This document shows, piece after piece, positions 7,798 through 15,993 of a stretch of 29,716 nt of DNA; within the stretch, counting starts at the first letter, position 1, and every line of letters starts with the position of its first letter. Below the pieces are notes generated by a model. That model saw nothing but the letters and a program-made list of their open reading frames with translations, was not told where the DNA came from and ran no database searches. The DNA is from Rhodospirillaceae bacterium UBA6608. Its GTDB lineage: Bacteria; Pseudomonadota; Alphaproteobacteria; Rhodospirillales_A; Casp-alpha2. The translations under genes and the position numbers were made by a program. The stretch lies in the NCBI GenBank assembly GCA_002433335.1, contig DJHY01000308.1, positions 1 through 29,716 of the forward strand. Reading direction: 5' to 3'.

Positions 7798-7823
7798 CTT
7801 ATATAGGTCCTGACCGCTAGCGG
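7798..7823 (-). promoter_or_regulatory. Possible promoter/operator ahead of grxC
   Basis: In the 76-bp gap between comF and grxC the minus strand reads TATATAAG (7805-7798), an AT-rich -10-like box rare in this GC-rich region. About 8 bp upstream lies a perfect 10-bp palindrome, CCGCTAGCGG (7814-7823). No convincing -35 is present. This could give grxC and the nitrilase gene a promoter independent of comF. The evidence is weak. Confidence 0.28.
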
Positions 7824-7832
7824 AAAAGGGCC

Positions 7833-8672
7833 TCAACCGTCACGCGGCTGGATCACCCGCGCCAGGGTCAGAACATCGACCGCCCCGGCCCCCGCCCGCA
7901 ACAACACCCGGGCGCAGGCTTCGACCGTGGCCCCGGTGGTGTAGACATCGTCGATCAGCACGACCCGCGCCCCCCGGACCCGCGCCGCGAACCGGGGATT
8001 GATCAGAAAGGCGCCCTTGACGTTGCGGGCCCGGCCCGCGGCGCCCAAACCGCCCTGCGGCACGGTCCGGCGACGGCGGCTCAACAGGTCCGGGACGACC
8101 GCGATGTCCCGGCCCGTTTCGCGCGCGGCTTGGGCCACGGCGCGGGCCAACAAGGCTGATTGGTTGTAGCGCCGCCGCCAAAACCGGGTCCAATGCAGCG
8201 GCACCGGGGCGATCAGATCGGCCTCGGCCAGTAACTCAACCCCCGCCCGCGCCATCCAGCGCCCGAACGCAGGCGCGGCTTCGGTCCGGTCGGCGTGTTT
8301 GAATCCCAGAACCAGCCCCCGGCTGTGGTCGTCATAGGCGAAGACCGCGCGCGCCCGCTCATAAACGGGGTGACGACGGATGCAGGCCGCGCATTCCGCC
8401 GCCGGACCGGCTTCGTATTCGAACGGCAAGCCGCAACAGGCGCAGGCCGGCGGCCCCAAAAACGTGACCTTGTCCCAACAGGCGGCGCAGAGGCTTCCCG
8501 GCTCGTCCACCGCCACGCCGCAGCTCAGGCAATGAGGCGGCAGAATCACATCCAGCAACCGCCGCCCGACGGCCTTTAGGCCGTTCGAAACTGCCCCGCT
8601 GATCGGAGCGTTTCCGGGGGCGTGTTCGGGCCCATCCAGGCCGTCGTTTATGCCGGGCGAACGATGTGTCAT
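7833..8672 (-). CDS. ComF family protein (zinc-finger plus phosphoribosyltransferase-like domain)
   Basis: This 279-residue ComF-type protein has N-terminal zinc-binding cysteine pairs (CLSCG, CAACW, CACCG, CAAC), then a phosphoribosyltransferase fold ending with the PRPP-binding motif VVLIDDVYTTGAT. YNQSALLARAVA and RRRTVPQ-GL are also family signatures. Homologues act in handling of incoming single-stranded DNA during natural transformation, but the gene is widespread in bacteria not known to be competent. ATG 8672 is the only ordinary start upstream of the cysteine region, and it lies just 9 bp from the start of the divergent methyltransferase. A later TTG start within LLDV is possible. 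Confidence 0.93.
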   Translation of the reverse strand: MTHRSPGINDGLDGPEHAPGNAPISGAVSNGLKAVGRRLLDVILPPHCLSCGVAVDEPGSLCAACWDKVTFLGPPACACCGLPFEYEAGPAAECAACIRRHPVYERARAVFAYDDHSRGLVLGFKHADRTEAAPAFGRWMARAGVELLAEADLIAPVPLHWTRFWRRRYNQSALLARAVAQAARETGRDIAVVPDLLSRRRRTVPQGGLGAAGRARNVKGAFLINPRFAARVRGARVVLIDDVYTTGATVEACARVLLRAGAGAVDVLTLARVIQPRDG

Positions 8673-8681
8673 ACAGACACG

Positions 8682-9626
8682 ATGACCGATACCATCCACG
8701 TGTTCAATCGCGCCAAGGTGCGCGCCCATCGCGACCGCGCCGCCGCTCTGTTGGACGACCACGGTTTCCTGTTCGAGGAAACGGCGGATCGCCTGGCCGA
8801 CCGATTGGACGACATCACCCACCGCTTCCCCCTGACGCTGGACCTGGGCTGCCACGGCGGCGAAATGGGACGGCAGATTTTCGGCCCGCGCGCCATGGGT
8901 CGCGGCGGGATCGAAACCCTGGTGCAGGCCGACCTATCCCCGGCCATGGCCGAGCAGGCCCGGGCGGGCGGCGCCGTCGGCATGCCGGTACTTGCCGCCG
9001 ACGAGGAATTCCTGCCGTTCGGCCCCGGCACCTTTGATGCCGTGCTGTCGAACCTGTCGCTGCATTGGGTCAACGACTTGCCGGGGGCACTGCTGCAAAT
9101 CCGCCAGGCCCTGAAACCGGACGGCCTGTTCCTGGCCTCGATGCTGGGCGGCGGCACCCTGGCCGAACTGCGCGATTGTTTGACCGAGGCCGAAGTCTCG
9201 GTGACCGGCGGGCTCAGCCCCCGGGTGTCGCCCTTCGCCGATGTGCGCGACCTGGGCGCGCTGTTGCAACGCGCCGGGTTCGCCCTGCCGGTGGTCGACG
9301 CCGACGTTGTGACCGTCAGCTATGAAAACCCGATGAAGCTGCTGTACGACCTGCGCGGCATGGGCGAAAGCAACGCCGTGGCCGAGGCCAAGGGCGGGTT
9401 GGCGCGGCGCGATGTGATCGCCCAAGCCATGGCCCTGTATCAGGACCGCCACCGCGACGCCGACGGGCGCTTCCCCGCGACCTTCCAGATTTTAACCCTG
9501 ACTGCCTGGGCCCCGGCCCCATCGCAGCAGAAACCCCTGTCGCCCGGCAGCGCCAAGCTGCGCCTGGCCGATGCCCTGGACACGGACGAGGTCAGCTTGG
9601 GCGAAAAGGCGGGGCCGAACAAATAG
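8682..9626 (+). CDS. SAM-dependent methyltransferase, BioC/NDUFAF5-like
   Basis: This 314-residue protein begins MTDTIHVFNRAKVRAHRDRA and has a methyltransferase motif I (LTLDLGCHGG), an acidic loop (VQADLSPAMAEQA), and SNLSLHWVNDLPGAL, which is typical of the BioC/NDUFAF5 group. Mitochondrial NDUFAF5 modifies a complex I subunit, and alphaproteobacterial relatives usually sit beside comF and grxC as here. Whether this enzyme acts on a protein, on malonyl-ACP or on another substrate is not determined. The C-terminal 40 residues are rich in Pro, Ala and charged residues and are probably disordered. ATG 8682 was chosen because it begins the conserved N-terminus; in-frame upstream codons would overlap the divergent comF. 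Confidence 0.9.
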   Translation: MTDTIHVFNRAKVRAHRDRAAALLDDHGFLFEETADRLADRLDDITHRFPLTLDLGCHGGEMGRQIFGPRAMGRGGIETLVQADLSPAMAEQARAGGAVGMPVLAADEEFLPFGPGTFDAVLSNLSLHWVNDLPGALLQIRQALKPDGLFLASMLGGGTLAELRDCLTEAEVSVTGGLSPRVSPFADVRDLGALLQRAGFALPVVDADVVTVSYENPMKLLYDLRGMGESNAVAEAKGGLARRDVIAQAMALYQDRHRDADGRFPATFQILTLTAWAPAPSQQKPLSPGSAKLRLADALDTDEVSLGEKAGPNK

Positions 9627-9660
9627 GCCCGTCATGTTCCCGCAACACGGAGCAGATACA

Positions 9661-10347
9661 GTGCCGCCCATGAACGTGATCACCGGCGATATATTCCGGC
9701 GCGTCGATGCCTATATCGACGACCTGTTCGCACCCGAGGACGAAGCGCTTTTGGGGGCGCAGGCCCGCGCCCGCGCGGCCGGGCTGCCGGAAATTCAAGT
9801 CTCCGCCAACCAAGGCAAGCTGCTGTATCTGTTCGCCAAGCTGATCGGGGCCCGCACGATTTTGGAGGTCGGAACCCTGGCCGGATATTCGACCATCTGG
9901 TTGGCCCGCGCCCTGCCCGCCGACGGGCGGCTGATCACCCTGGAAATGGACCCCGACCACGCCCGCGTCGCGCGCGAGAATATCGAGGCCGCGAACCTTG
10001 CCCCTCGGGTCGAGGTCGTGACCGGACCGGCGCTGGACACCCTGCCGACCCTGGAAGGGGCCGGATGGGCGCCGTTCGACCTGGTGTTCCTGGACGCGGA
10101 CAAGGTCAATTTCCCAAGCTATCTGGATTGGTCCCTGAAGCTGGCCCGCCCGGGGGCATTGATTCTGGGTGACAACGTGGTCCGCGAAGGCAAGGTCCTG
10201 AACCCAGCGGACGACGATCCCTCGGCCCTGGGGGCGGCGGCCTTCAACCACCAAATCGCGCGCAACCCGCGCCTGGAAGCGGTCCTGCTGCAACAGGTCG
10301 GGATCAAGGGCCATGACGGCCTGGCCATCGCCCGCATCCGCGACTAG
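9661..10347 (+). CDS. O-methyltransferase, catechol/caffeoyl-CoA type
   Basis: This enzyme of about 228 residues is of the metal-dependent O-methyltransferase family (Methyltransf_3). It has the SAM-binding EVGTLAGYSTIWLARALP, the acidic LITLEMDPDH, and the metal-binding FLDADKVNFPSYLDW followed by ILGDNVVREGKV. The aspartates of the last two segments would hold Mg2+ and orient a vicinal hydroxyl group. The substrate is unknown. GTG 9661 is preferred because GGAG (9649-9652) lies eight bases before it. ATG 9670 (protein start MNVITGD) is the alternative but sits 17 bases from that site. It follows the previous methyltransferase by 34 bp and is probably cotranscribed. Confidence 0.92.
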   Translation: MPPMNVITGDIFRRVDAYIDDLFAPEDEALLGAQARARAAGLPEIQVSANQGKLLYLFAKLIGARTILEVGTLAGYSTIWLARALPADGRLITLEMDPDHARVARENIEAANLAPRVEVVTGPALDTLPTLEGAGWAPFDLVFLDADKVNFPSYLDWSLKLARPGALILGDNVVREGKVLNPADDDPSALGAAAFNHQIARNPRLEAVLLQQVGIKGHDGLAIARIRD

Positions 10348-10415
10348 GCCCAAGCCCATCTTTCCAGACAAGCCCGAGATTGTGTTTTCCCGGCCGGAGA
10401 GGTAGCTTCCGGCCC

Positions 10416-11123
10416 ATGAAATTCCACGCACCCCTTGTCAAAGGCACCCTGGTCAAGCGCTACAAGCGCTTCATGGCCGACGTCACCCTGGAAGACGGCA
10501 CTGTCGTCACCGCCCATTGCGCCAATTCCGGCTCCATGCTCTCGGTCAACGAGCCGGGTGCCGAGGTCTGGATCAGCCCGGCCGCCAATCCCGACCGCAA
10601 GCTGAAATGGACTTGGGAGCTGATCCGCATCGGCGACACGCTGGTCGGCATCAACACGGCCCTACCCAACGCGATCGTCGCCGAAGCCATCGAAGCCGGG
10701 AAAATCCCCGAGCTGGCGAGCTATGAAAGCCTGCGGCGCGAGGTCAAATACGGCAAGAATTCGCGTATCGACATCTTGTTGGAAGACCCGGAAAAGGGTC
10801 TTTGCTATGTCGAAATCAAGAACGTCACCATGCGTCGCGACCTGAACGGCGGGCCGCTGGAATTCCCGGACGGGGTGACCTCGCGCGGCGCCAAGCACTT
10901 GGTCGAACTGGCCGATATGGTGGCCGACGGCCACCGCGCGGTGATGCTCTATCTGGTGCAGCGCGAAGACGGCGACCGTTTCGAGGTCGCCGCCGATATC
11001 GACCCGACCTACGCCGAGGGCCTGGTCGAAGCGAAGAAAAAGGGGATCGAGGCGCTATGCTATCGCTGCTCGGTGACGCCCGAAGAGATTACCGTCAGCG
11101 AACCGGTGCCGGTCGCCTCTTAA
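10416..11123 (+). CDS. sfsA: SfsA family protein
   Basis: This 235-residue protein of the SfsA family (sugar fermentation stimulation) begins MKFHAPLVKGTLVKRYKRF. It has the conserved VTAHCANSGSM, the INTALPN-IV region, the nuclease-like core RIDILLE plus CYVEIKNVTM, and FPDGVTSRGAKHL-EL. The D-E-x-K layout of the core is that of a restriction-endonuclease-like fold. The E. coli protein binds DNA and affects maltose metabolism, but the biochemical role is not settled. The sfsA-map-radC order seen here is common in alphaproteobacteria. Confidence 0.96.
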   Translation: MKFHAPLVKGTLVKRYKRFMADVTLEDGTVVTAHCANSGSMLSVNEPGAEVWISPAANPDRKLKWTWELIRIGDTLVGINTALPNAIVAEAIEAGKIPELASYESLRREVKYGKNSRIDILLEDPEKGLCYVEIKNVTMRRDLNGGPLEFPDGVTSRGAKHLVELADMVADGHRAVMLYLVQREDGDRFEVAADIDPTYAEGLVEAKKKGIEALCYRCSVTPEEITVSEPVPVAS

Positions 11124-11251
11124 AAGAGTGCGGTCCGGGCGTCACCGACACCATGACGCCAAGGGTCGCGCCCATCCCCAAGGTCTGGTAAAACGGTCGC
11201 AATCCACGCGGCCCGGTTGCCAAAGCGTCATTACGGATTATTTGTTAGGCC

Positions 11252-12073
11252 ATGAAAGAAATCGTCAAAACCGTGCCGTCCCGCGACGGACGTCAGATCA
11301 AACTCCACGGGCCCGAGGCCTTCGAAGGCATGCGCAAGGCCGGTCGGCTGGCGGCGGAAACGCTCGACATGATCACCCCGCACGTCAAACCGGGGGTGAC
11401 GACCGAGCGCCTGGATCAGTTGTGCCACGAATATATCGTCGGCCATGGCGCAATCGCGGCCCCGTTGAATTATCGCGGCTTTCCGAAATCGATCTGCACC
11501 TCGGTCAACCACGTGGTCTGCCACGGCATTCCGGGGCCCAAGGTGCTGGAAGATGGCGATTGCGTGAACATCGACGTGACCGTCATCGTCGATGGCTGGC
11601 ATGGCGACACCTCGCGCATGTATCACGTCGGCAAACCGAAGGTTAAGGCCGAGAAGCTGGTCGATACGACCTTCGAAGCCATGTGGGAAGGCATCAACAT
11701 GGTCCGTCCGGGCGCGCGCCTGGGCGACATCGGCCATGCCATTCAGGCCTATGCCGAAGCCCGCCGCTATTCCGTGGTTCGCGATTTCTGCGGCCATGGC
11801 CTGGGCAAGGTCTTTCACGATGCGCCGAACGTCATGCATTTCGGTCGTGCCGGTGACGGCGACGAACTGCACGAAGGCATGTTCTTCACCATCGAGCCGA
11901 TGATCAACGCCGGGAAGTTCGACGTTAAGATCCTGGCCGACGGCTGGACCGCCGTGACCAAGGACCGCTCGCTGTCGGCGCAGTTCGAACATTCCATCGG
12001 CGTGACCAAGGACGGGTTCGAGGTGTTCACCCTGTCGCCGCAGGGCCTGGACCGGCCGCCTTACGGCGCCTGA
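11252..12073 (+). CDS. map: Methionine aminopeptidase, type I
   Basis: This 273-residue enzyme removes the initiator methionine from new proteins. All metal ligands are visible: the two aspartates in [19 protein letters not shown], His in [15 protein letters not shown], Glu in FTIEPMI and Glu in [10 protein letters not shown]. The substrate-side His is in VVCHGIPG. Length is normal for bacterial type I with a short N-terminal extension ([17 protein letters not shown]). The 128-bp gap upstream carries a weak promoter candidate (TTGCCA at 11217-11222, 16 bp, TATTTG). radC follows after 14 bp, suggesting one transcript map-radC-channel. Confidence 0.97.
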   Translation: MKEIVKTVPSRDGRQIKLHGPEAFEGMRKAGRLAAETLDMITPHVKPGVTTERLDQLCHEYIVGHGAIAAPLNYRGFPKSICTSVNHVVCHGIPGPKVLEDGDCVNIDVTVIVDGWHGDTSRMYHVGKPKVKAEKLVDTTFEAMWEGINMVRPGARLGDIGHAIQAYAEARRYSVVRDFCGHGLGKVFHDAPNVMHFGRAGDGDELHEGMFFTIEPMINAGKFDVKILADGWTAVTKDRSLSAQFEHSIGVTKDGFEVFTLSPQGLDRPPYGA

Positions 12074-12087
12074 TCCGGAGAACGCGG

Positions 12088-12798
12088 GTGTCGACGGGCG
12101 AAGACGACCAGCCTGACGCGGCGAAATCACCCCATTATCACGGCCATCGCCAACGCCTGAAGGAACGCTTCCTGAAAGGCGGCGGCGATCAGCTTCCCGA
12201 TTACGAATTGCTTGAACTGGTCCTGTTCCAGGCCCTGCCCCGGCGCGACGTCAAACCGCTGGCCAAGGACCTGTTGGACCGGTTCGGCTCGTTCGCCGGT
12301 GTCGCCACGGCCGAAGCCGCCCTGATCCGCCAGGTCCCGGGGGCGGGCGAGGCCGTCGTGATCGCCCTGAAGACCGTCGCCGCGGCGGCGGAACGCCTGG
12401 CCCGGGACGAAGTCGCCGCCGGCCCGGTCCTGGGCAATTGGGACAAGCTGTTGCGCTATTGCCGCACCGCCATGAGCCGCGAAGGCCGCGAACATTTCCG
12501 CGTCCTGTTCCTGAACCGCAAGAACGTGCTGATCTCGGACGAGGTCCAATGGCGCGGCACCATCGACCATACACCGCTGTACCCGCGCGAGGTCGTCAAA
12601 CGCGCCCTGGAACTTCAGGCGGCGGCGATGATCATGGTCCATAACCACCCGTCGGGCGACCCGACCCCGTCCCAGGCTGATATCGACATGACCCAACAGG
12701 TCGCGGACGCGGCCAAAAGCATGGGCATCGTCCTGCACGATCACCTGATCGTCGCCAAATCCGGCCATACCTCTTTCCGCGACATGGGGTACCTATGA
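12088..12798 (+). CDS. radC: RadC/JAB-domain protein
   Basis: This 236-residue protein of the RadC (UPF0758) family has a helix-hairpin-helix-like N-terminal part ([30 protein letters not shown]) and a C-terminal JAB/MPN+ metalloprotease-like domain. The latter contains [14 protein letters not shown], the zinc-binding JAMM motif, followed by [10 protein letters not shown]. Despite the name, a role in DNA repair is doubtful; the family's true activity is unresolved. The start is GTG 12088 after a GGAG at the end of map. Its stop overlaps the ATG of the channel gene (ATGA at 12795-12798), which indicates translational coupling. Confidence 0.95.
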   Translation: MSTGEDDQPDAAKSPHYHGHRQRLKERFLKGGGDQLPDYELLELVLFQALPRRDVKPLAKDLLDRFGSFAGVATAEAALIRQVPGAGEAVVIALKTVAAAAERLARDEVAAGPVLGNWDKLLRYCRTAMSREGREHFRVLFLNRKNVLISDEVQWRGTIDHTPLYPREVVKRALELQAAAMIMVHNHPSGDPTPSQADIDMTQQVADAAKSMGIVLHDHLIVAKSGHTSFRDMGYL

Positions 12799-13970
12799 CA
12801 CTCCGGCGGCGGCTCTATTACCTGATCGAGGCCAACCACCCCGACCATCCCGAGGGCCGGGTGTTCGACGTCTGCATGGTCGTGCTGATCGTCGCCAACG
12901 TCTTGGCCGTGATCCTGGAGACGGTCCCAAACCTGAAAGCCGCCCACGGACAGACCATCCACCTGTTCGACCGTATTTCGGTCGCGATCTTCACCATCGA
13001 ATACCTAACGCGCCTTTGGGTTTCCATCGAGCACGCCCCCGTCGCCAGCCACGGCAAGGTGTTGGGGCGGCTACGCTTCGCCATGGGGCCTTATCTGCTG
13101 ATCGACTTGCTGGCGATCGCGCCGTTCTATCTGGCCCTGATCGTCCCGGCGGCCGACCTGCGGGTGCTGCGGGTGTTCCGGCTATTGCGGATGCTCAAGC
13201 TGGCCCGCTATTCCCCCGGCCTGAATACCCTGATCCGCGTCCTGTCCGAGGAACGCCGCGCGCTTGGCGGGGCCCTGGTGGTCATGCTGGGCCTGCTGAT
13301 CGTCTGTTCGACCTTGGTGTTCCACGCCGAACACGAGGTCCAACCCGAAAAATTCGCCTCCATCCCCGACGCCATGTGGTGGGGGCTGGCGACCCTGACG
13401 ACCGTCGGCTACGGCGATGTGGTGCCGATCACACCGATTGGCAAGATGATCGGCGGGCTGATGATGATCTTCGGCCTGGGCATGTTCGCCATTCCCATCG
13501 GCATCATGGCATCGGCCTTTTCCCGCGACATTCATCAGCGCGATTTCGTGATCTCATTCGGGATGGTGTCGAACGTGCCCGCTTTCGCCCATCTGGGCCC
13601 GCAGCAGATCGAAAAGATCATCCGCCTGCTACACGCCCGGCAGGCCGCCGCCGACACCAACATTTTCTATAAGGGCGACCGGGCCGACGCCATGTACTTC
13701 ATCCTGAGCGGGCGGGTCCGCGTCCACCTGCCCGGGCGACCGATCGACCTGAGCGCCGGGGAATTTTTCGGCGAGATGGCGCTGTTTCACAACGCGCCCC
13801 GGGTCGCCCGCGTGCATTGCCTGACCGATTGCCGGTTATTGCGTCTGGCGAAAGGGGACTTCGACACCCTGGTCGAGGACGACTCCGATTTCCGTCGCAA
13901 GATCGAAGAAGCCGTCGATGCCCGACGCTCCGACAATGGCACGGACCTGCACGACAATCCTCACGCCTGA
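12795..13970 (+). CDS. Voltage-sensor potassium channel with cyclic-nucleotide-binding domain
   Basis: This 391-residue inner-membrane channel has six membrane segments. S1-S3 lie at about 25-115. S4 (123-138) carries a charge every third residue: R123, R126, R129, R132, K135 and R138. S5 is at about 158-178, a pore helix follows, then the K+ filter TVGYGD (203-208), and S6 spans about 217-242. The cytoplasmic part contains a C-linker (245-290) and a cyclic-nucleotide-binding domain (290-365), whose phosphate-binding cassette [19 protein letters not shown] has E327 and R336 intact. It should pass K+ and be gated by cAMP or cGMP and possibly by voltage, like MlotiK1 or SthK. It overlaps radC by 4 bp and runs head-on into a DUF2062-cyclase pair. 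Confidence 0.94.
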   Translation: MTLRRRLYYLIEANHPDHPEGRVFDVCMVVLIVANVLAVILETVPNLKAAHGQTIHLFDRISVAIFTIEYLTRLWVSIEHAPVASHGKVLGRLRFAMGPYLLIDLLAIAPFYLALIVPAADLRVLRVFRLLRMLKLARYSPGLNTLIRVLSEERRALGGALVVMLGLLIVCSTLVFHAEHEVQPEKFASIPDAMWWGLATLTTVGYGDVVPITPIGKMIGGLMMIFGLGMFAIPIGIMASAFSRDIHQRDFVISFGMVSNVPAFAHLGPQQIEKIIRLLHARQAAADTNIFYKGDRADAMYFILSGRVRVHLPGRPIDLSAGEFFGEMALFHNAPRVARVHCLTDCRLLRLAKGDFDTLVEDDSDFRRKIEEAVDARRSDNGTDLHDNPHA

Positions 13971-13988
13971 TCGGCGACGGCCCGCAGT

Positions 13989-14531
13989 CTAGGCGGGGGT
14001 CGCCTTTCCATCTTCATCGTTGGCGGCGGCTTCGCGCCCCAGACGTTTGTCGCGGATGCGCTGACGGCGTTCGCGGATAATGCGCAACGACACCCGATAG
14101 CCGATCCAACCGAAGGTAATCGCCCAGGGGATCCAGCCGATCGCCATCGGCAGGCCGAACTGTTCCCAGACGTATTGGAAATAATGGGCGACCGTATGCC
14201 AGAAGGTGTCTTCCTGCCAGGCGCTGAAGGTGAACAGCTTGGCGAAGGAATCGTAGCCGGAGACATGGGCCAAACGGCCCAGCATGACCTGACCGGTAAC
14301 GTAGAAGCCGTAATACATCGGCCCCATGGTGAAGACGTTGGAAATCCAGACCCAGGCGAGCCCCTGGATCAAATGGAAGCTCAGCTTCGGATGCAGGCGA
14401 AACAACAGCCAATGGGCGGTGACGATCGGCATCTGCACGCCGACCAGCGGCGTCAGCCCCCAGAACACCCCCCAGAACACGCCGCGCGCGGTGTATTCAG
14501 GCGGATGCGGGCTCCGCTTCATGGGGACCAC
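13989..14531 (-). CDS. DUF2062 membrane protein (start probably upstream, CTG 14603)
   Basis: From GTG 14531 this protein has 180 residues. It matches DUF2062: GVFWGVFWGLTPLVGVQMPIV is the conserved glycine-rich membrane segment, followed by two or three further hydrophobic segments (LIQGLAWVWISNVFTMGPMYY, then IGWIPWAITFGWIGY) and a basic C-terminal tail. The function is unknown. GTG 14531 has no ribosome-binding site. The frame stays open upstream to the cyclase stop, and the added residues include YWRGTKRFLRYKL, which looks like the family's usual N-terminus. The best-placed start is CTG 14601-14603, seven bases after GGGAG. That start would give about 204 residues. The gene follows the cyclase on the same strand and converges on the channel gene. 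Confidence 0.85.
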   Translation of the reverse strand: MVPMKRSPHPPEYTARGVFWGVFWGLTPLVGVQMPIVTAHWLLFRLHPKLSFHLIQGLAWVWISNVFTMGPMYYGFYVTGQVMLGRLAHVSGYDSFAKLFTFSAWQEDTFWHTVAHYFQYVWEQFGLPMAIGWIPWAITFGWIGYRVSLRIIRERRQRIRDKRLGREAAANDEDGKATPA

Positions 14532-14627
14532 GAGTTTATAGCGCAGAAACCGTTTGGTGCCGCGCCAGTACCCCGTCCCGTTGCCGTTAGCTTGAGTACC
14601 CAGTGTCTTGCTCCCGCATGTGCTTTA

Positions 14628-15878
14628 TCAGCGCACCGGAGGCGGCGCAAACACTTCCTGCGCGCCGCTGACCCCACGCAGGCGATGTTCCCCCAGCGGC
14701 CGCCAGCCGATATCCAAATGATCGGCGAAACGGGCCGAGACAACGACCCGATTGCCCGTTTCCTTGGTCAGGTTTTCCAAGCGCGCGACCTCGTTGGCGG
14801 CGGGGCCGGTCACGGAAAACTCGACCCGCGCGGGTACGCCGATGTTGCCGTACATGACCTCGCCGACATGCAGGCCCAAGCCGAAATCCAGCTCGTCCCG
14901 GCCTGCGTCCCGTTGCTCCTTGTTGGTCTTCTCCAACATTTCCTCGGCCTTCGCCGCCGCCGCCAGGGCCTTGGCGCAGGCTTCTTCCGGGGTATAGCCG
15001 CCCCCGTCGTCGCCGATCGGGAAAATGGCCAGAACCGCATCGCCGACGAACCGTAGAACCTCGCCGCCGCCGGCCATGACCGCCCCCGCCGTGCAGGCGA
15101 AATAGCGGTTCAACGCGGCCAGATAGTCACCATGGCTCAGGCGTTCGCACAATTCGGTCGAATTGCGCATGTCCGAATACCAAATGACCGAAGGAATGAC
15201 CTCGCCGTCGCCCAGCTTGATCTGGCCGTTCAGCACCCGGCATCCGGCATCGCGGCCCATGTAGGCGGTGACGATATTCAGGGCCGATTCCTCGCGTTTC
15301 GCCATTTTGGCGGCCAGGGCGAAGCGGGGCACCAGACGGCGCAAGGCCCGCAGATGCTTCGGCGCGAAACCGCCCTCGCGGTCGGTCGCCCAGGAGGTCA
15401 TCAAACCATCCAGGTTATGGACGGAATCCGGCAGTTCCTCGCCCACCTGAAAGGGCGTGAGCATGCCGACGTAATCGGTCCCGCCCAGGTCGCGGGCCTT
15501 CACCAGCAACGGGAAAGGCGCGATCAGCGAGGCGTCGGTCAAATCGAACCGGCATTCGGTCATGTCATTGTCGAACATCACCTTGAGCGGGCTGCGTTGC
15601 CAGTCATCGGTGTTGTGGGCCCCGTGCGGCACGTCCGAGGTCACATTGCCGCGCCCCCGGATGTAGGTATAGGTATGGGCGACGTACATTGGATGCAGGG
15701 TACTGAGGGCCGAGATCGCCCGCACCACCGGCAAACCCGCCGCGTTCATCGCGTCACACAGCCCCGCCAGCAGGGAGCGGACGTTGACGCGGCCAAGGGC
15801 TTCGGTGACCAACCAGTCACTGATCGCCTGAATGTCCCGGTCCCAATCGTTGTGGGGAAATCCGCCGCCCGGCCCCAT
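14628..15878 (-). CDS. Class III adenylate/guanylate cyclase with N-terminal sensory-type domain
   Basis: This 416-residue protein is soluble, with no membrane segment. The N-terminal 220 residues form a domain seen in many alphaproteobacterial cyclases (LPVVRAISALSTLHPMY, with T-I-RG-G). The catalytic domain (about 225-410) has both metal aspartates (D236 in WYSDMRNSTE, D280 in FVGDAVLAIF) and the transition-state pair N362 and R366 (AANEVARLE), so it should be active. The purine-recognition positions are unusual: R276 replaces the expected Lys (EVLRFVGD), and S355 stands where Asp or Thr is usual (FSVTG). The product could be cAMP or another cyclic nucleotide. ATG 15878 was chosen over an upstream frame that lacks domain similarity. 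The DUF2062 gene follows, and the CNBD channel gene lies just beyond it. Confidence 0.93.
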   Translation of the reverse strand: MGPGGGFPHNDWDRDIQAISDWLVTEALGRVNVRSLLAGLCDAMNAAGLPVVRAISALSTLHPMYVAHTYTYIRGRGNVTSDVPHGAHNTDDWQRSPLKVMFDNDMTECRFDLTDASLIAPFPLLVKARDLGGTDYVGMLTPFQVGEELPDSVHNLDGLMTSWATDREGGFAPKHLRALRRLVPRFALAAKMAKREESALNIVTAYMGRDAGCRVLNGQIKLGDGEVIPSVIWYSDMRNSTELCERLSHGDYLAALNRYFACTAGAVMAGGGEVLRFVGDAVLAIFPIGDDGGGYTPEEACAKALAAAAKAEEMLEKTNKEQRDAGRDELDFGLGLHVGEVMYGNIGVPARVEFSVTGPAANEVARLENLTKETGNRVVVSARFADHLDIGWRPLGEHRLRGVSGAQEVFAPPPVR

Positions 15879-15993
15879 ATTCGCTCTACCTTGCCTTCGG
15901 CCGCCCGCCCTTGCCAACCACCATCGATTGGCGCAAGGTCGCACCGCCCATCGGCCGCCTGCCGACGGCGCCAACGATAATATAGGCGCATCC

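Noticed and set aside
15896..15965. Two TCGGCCGCC copies between the cyclase and MFS genes
   Set aside because: Short GC-rich direct repeats are expected by chance in this composition; there is no symmetry or helical spacing.
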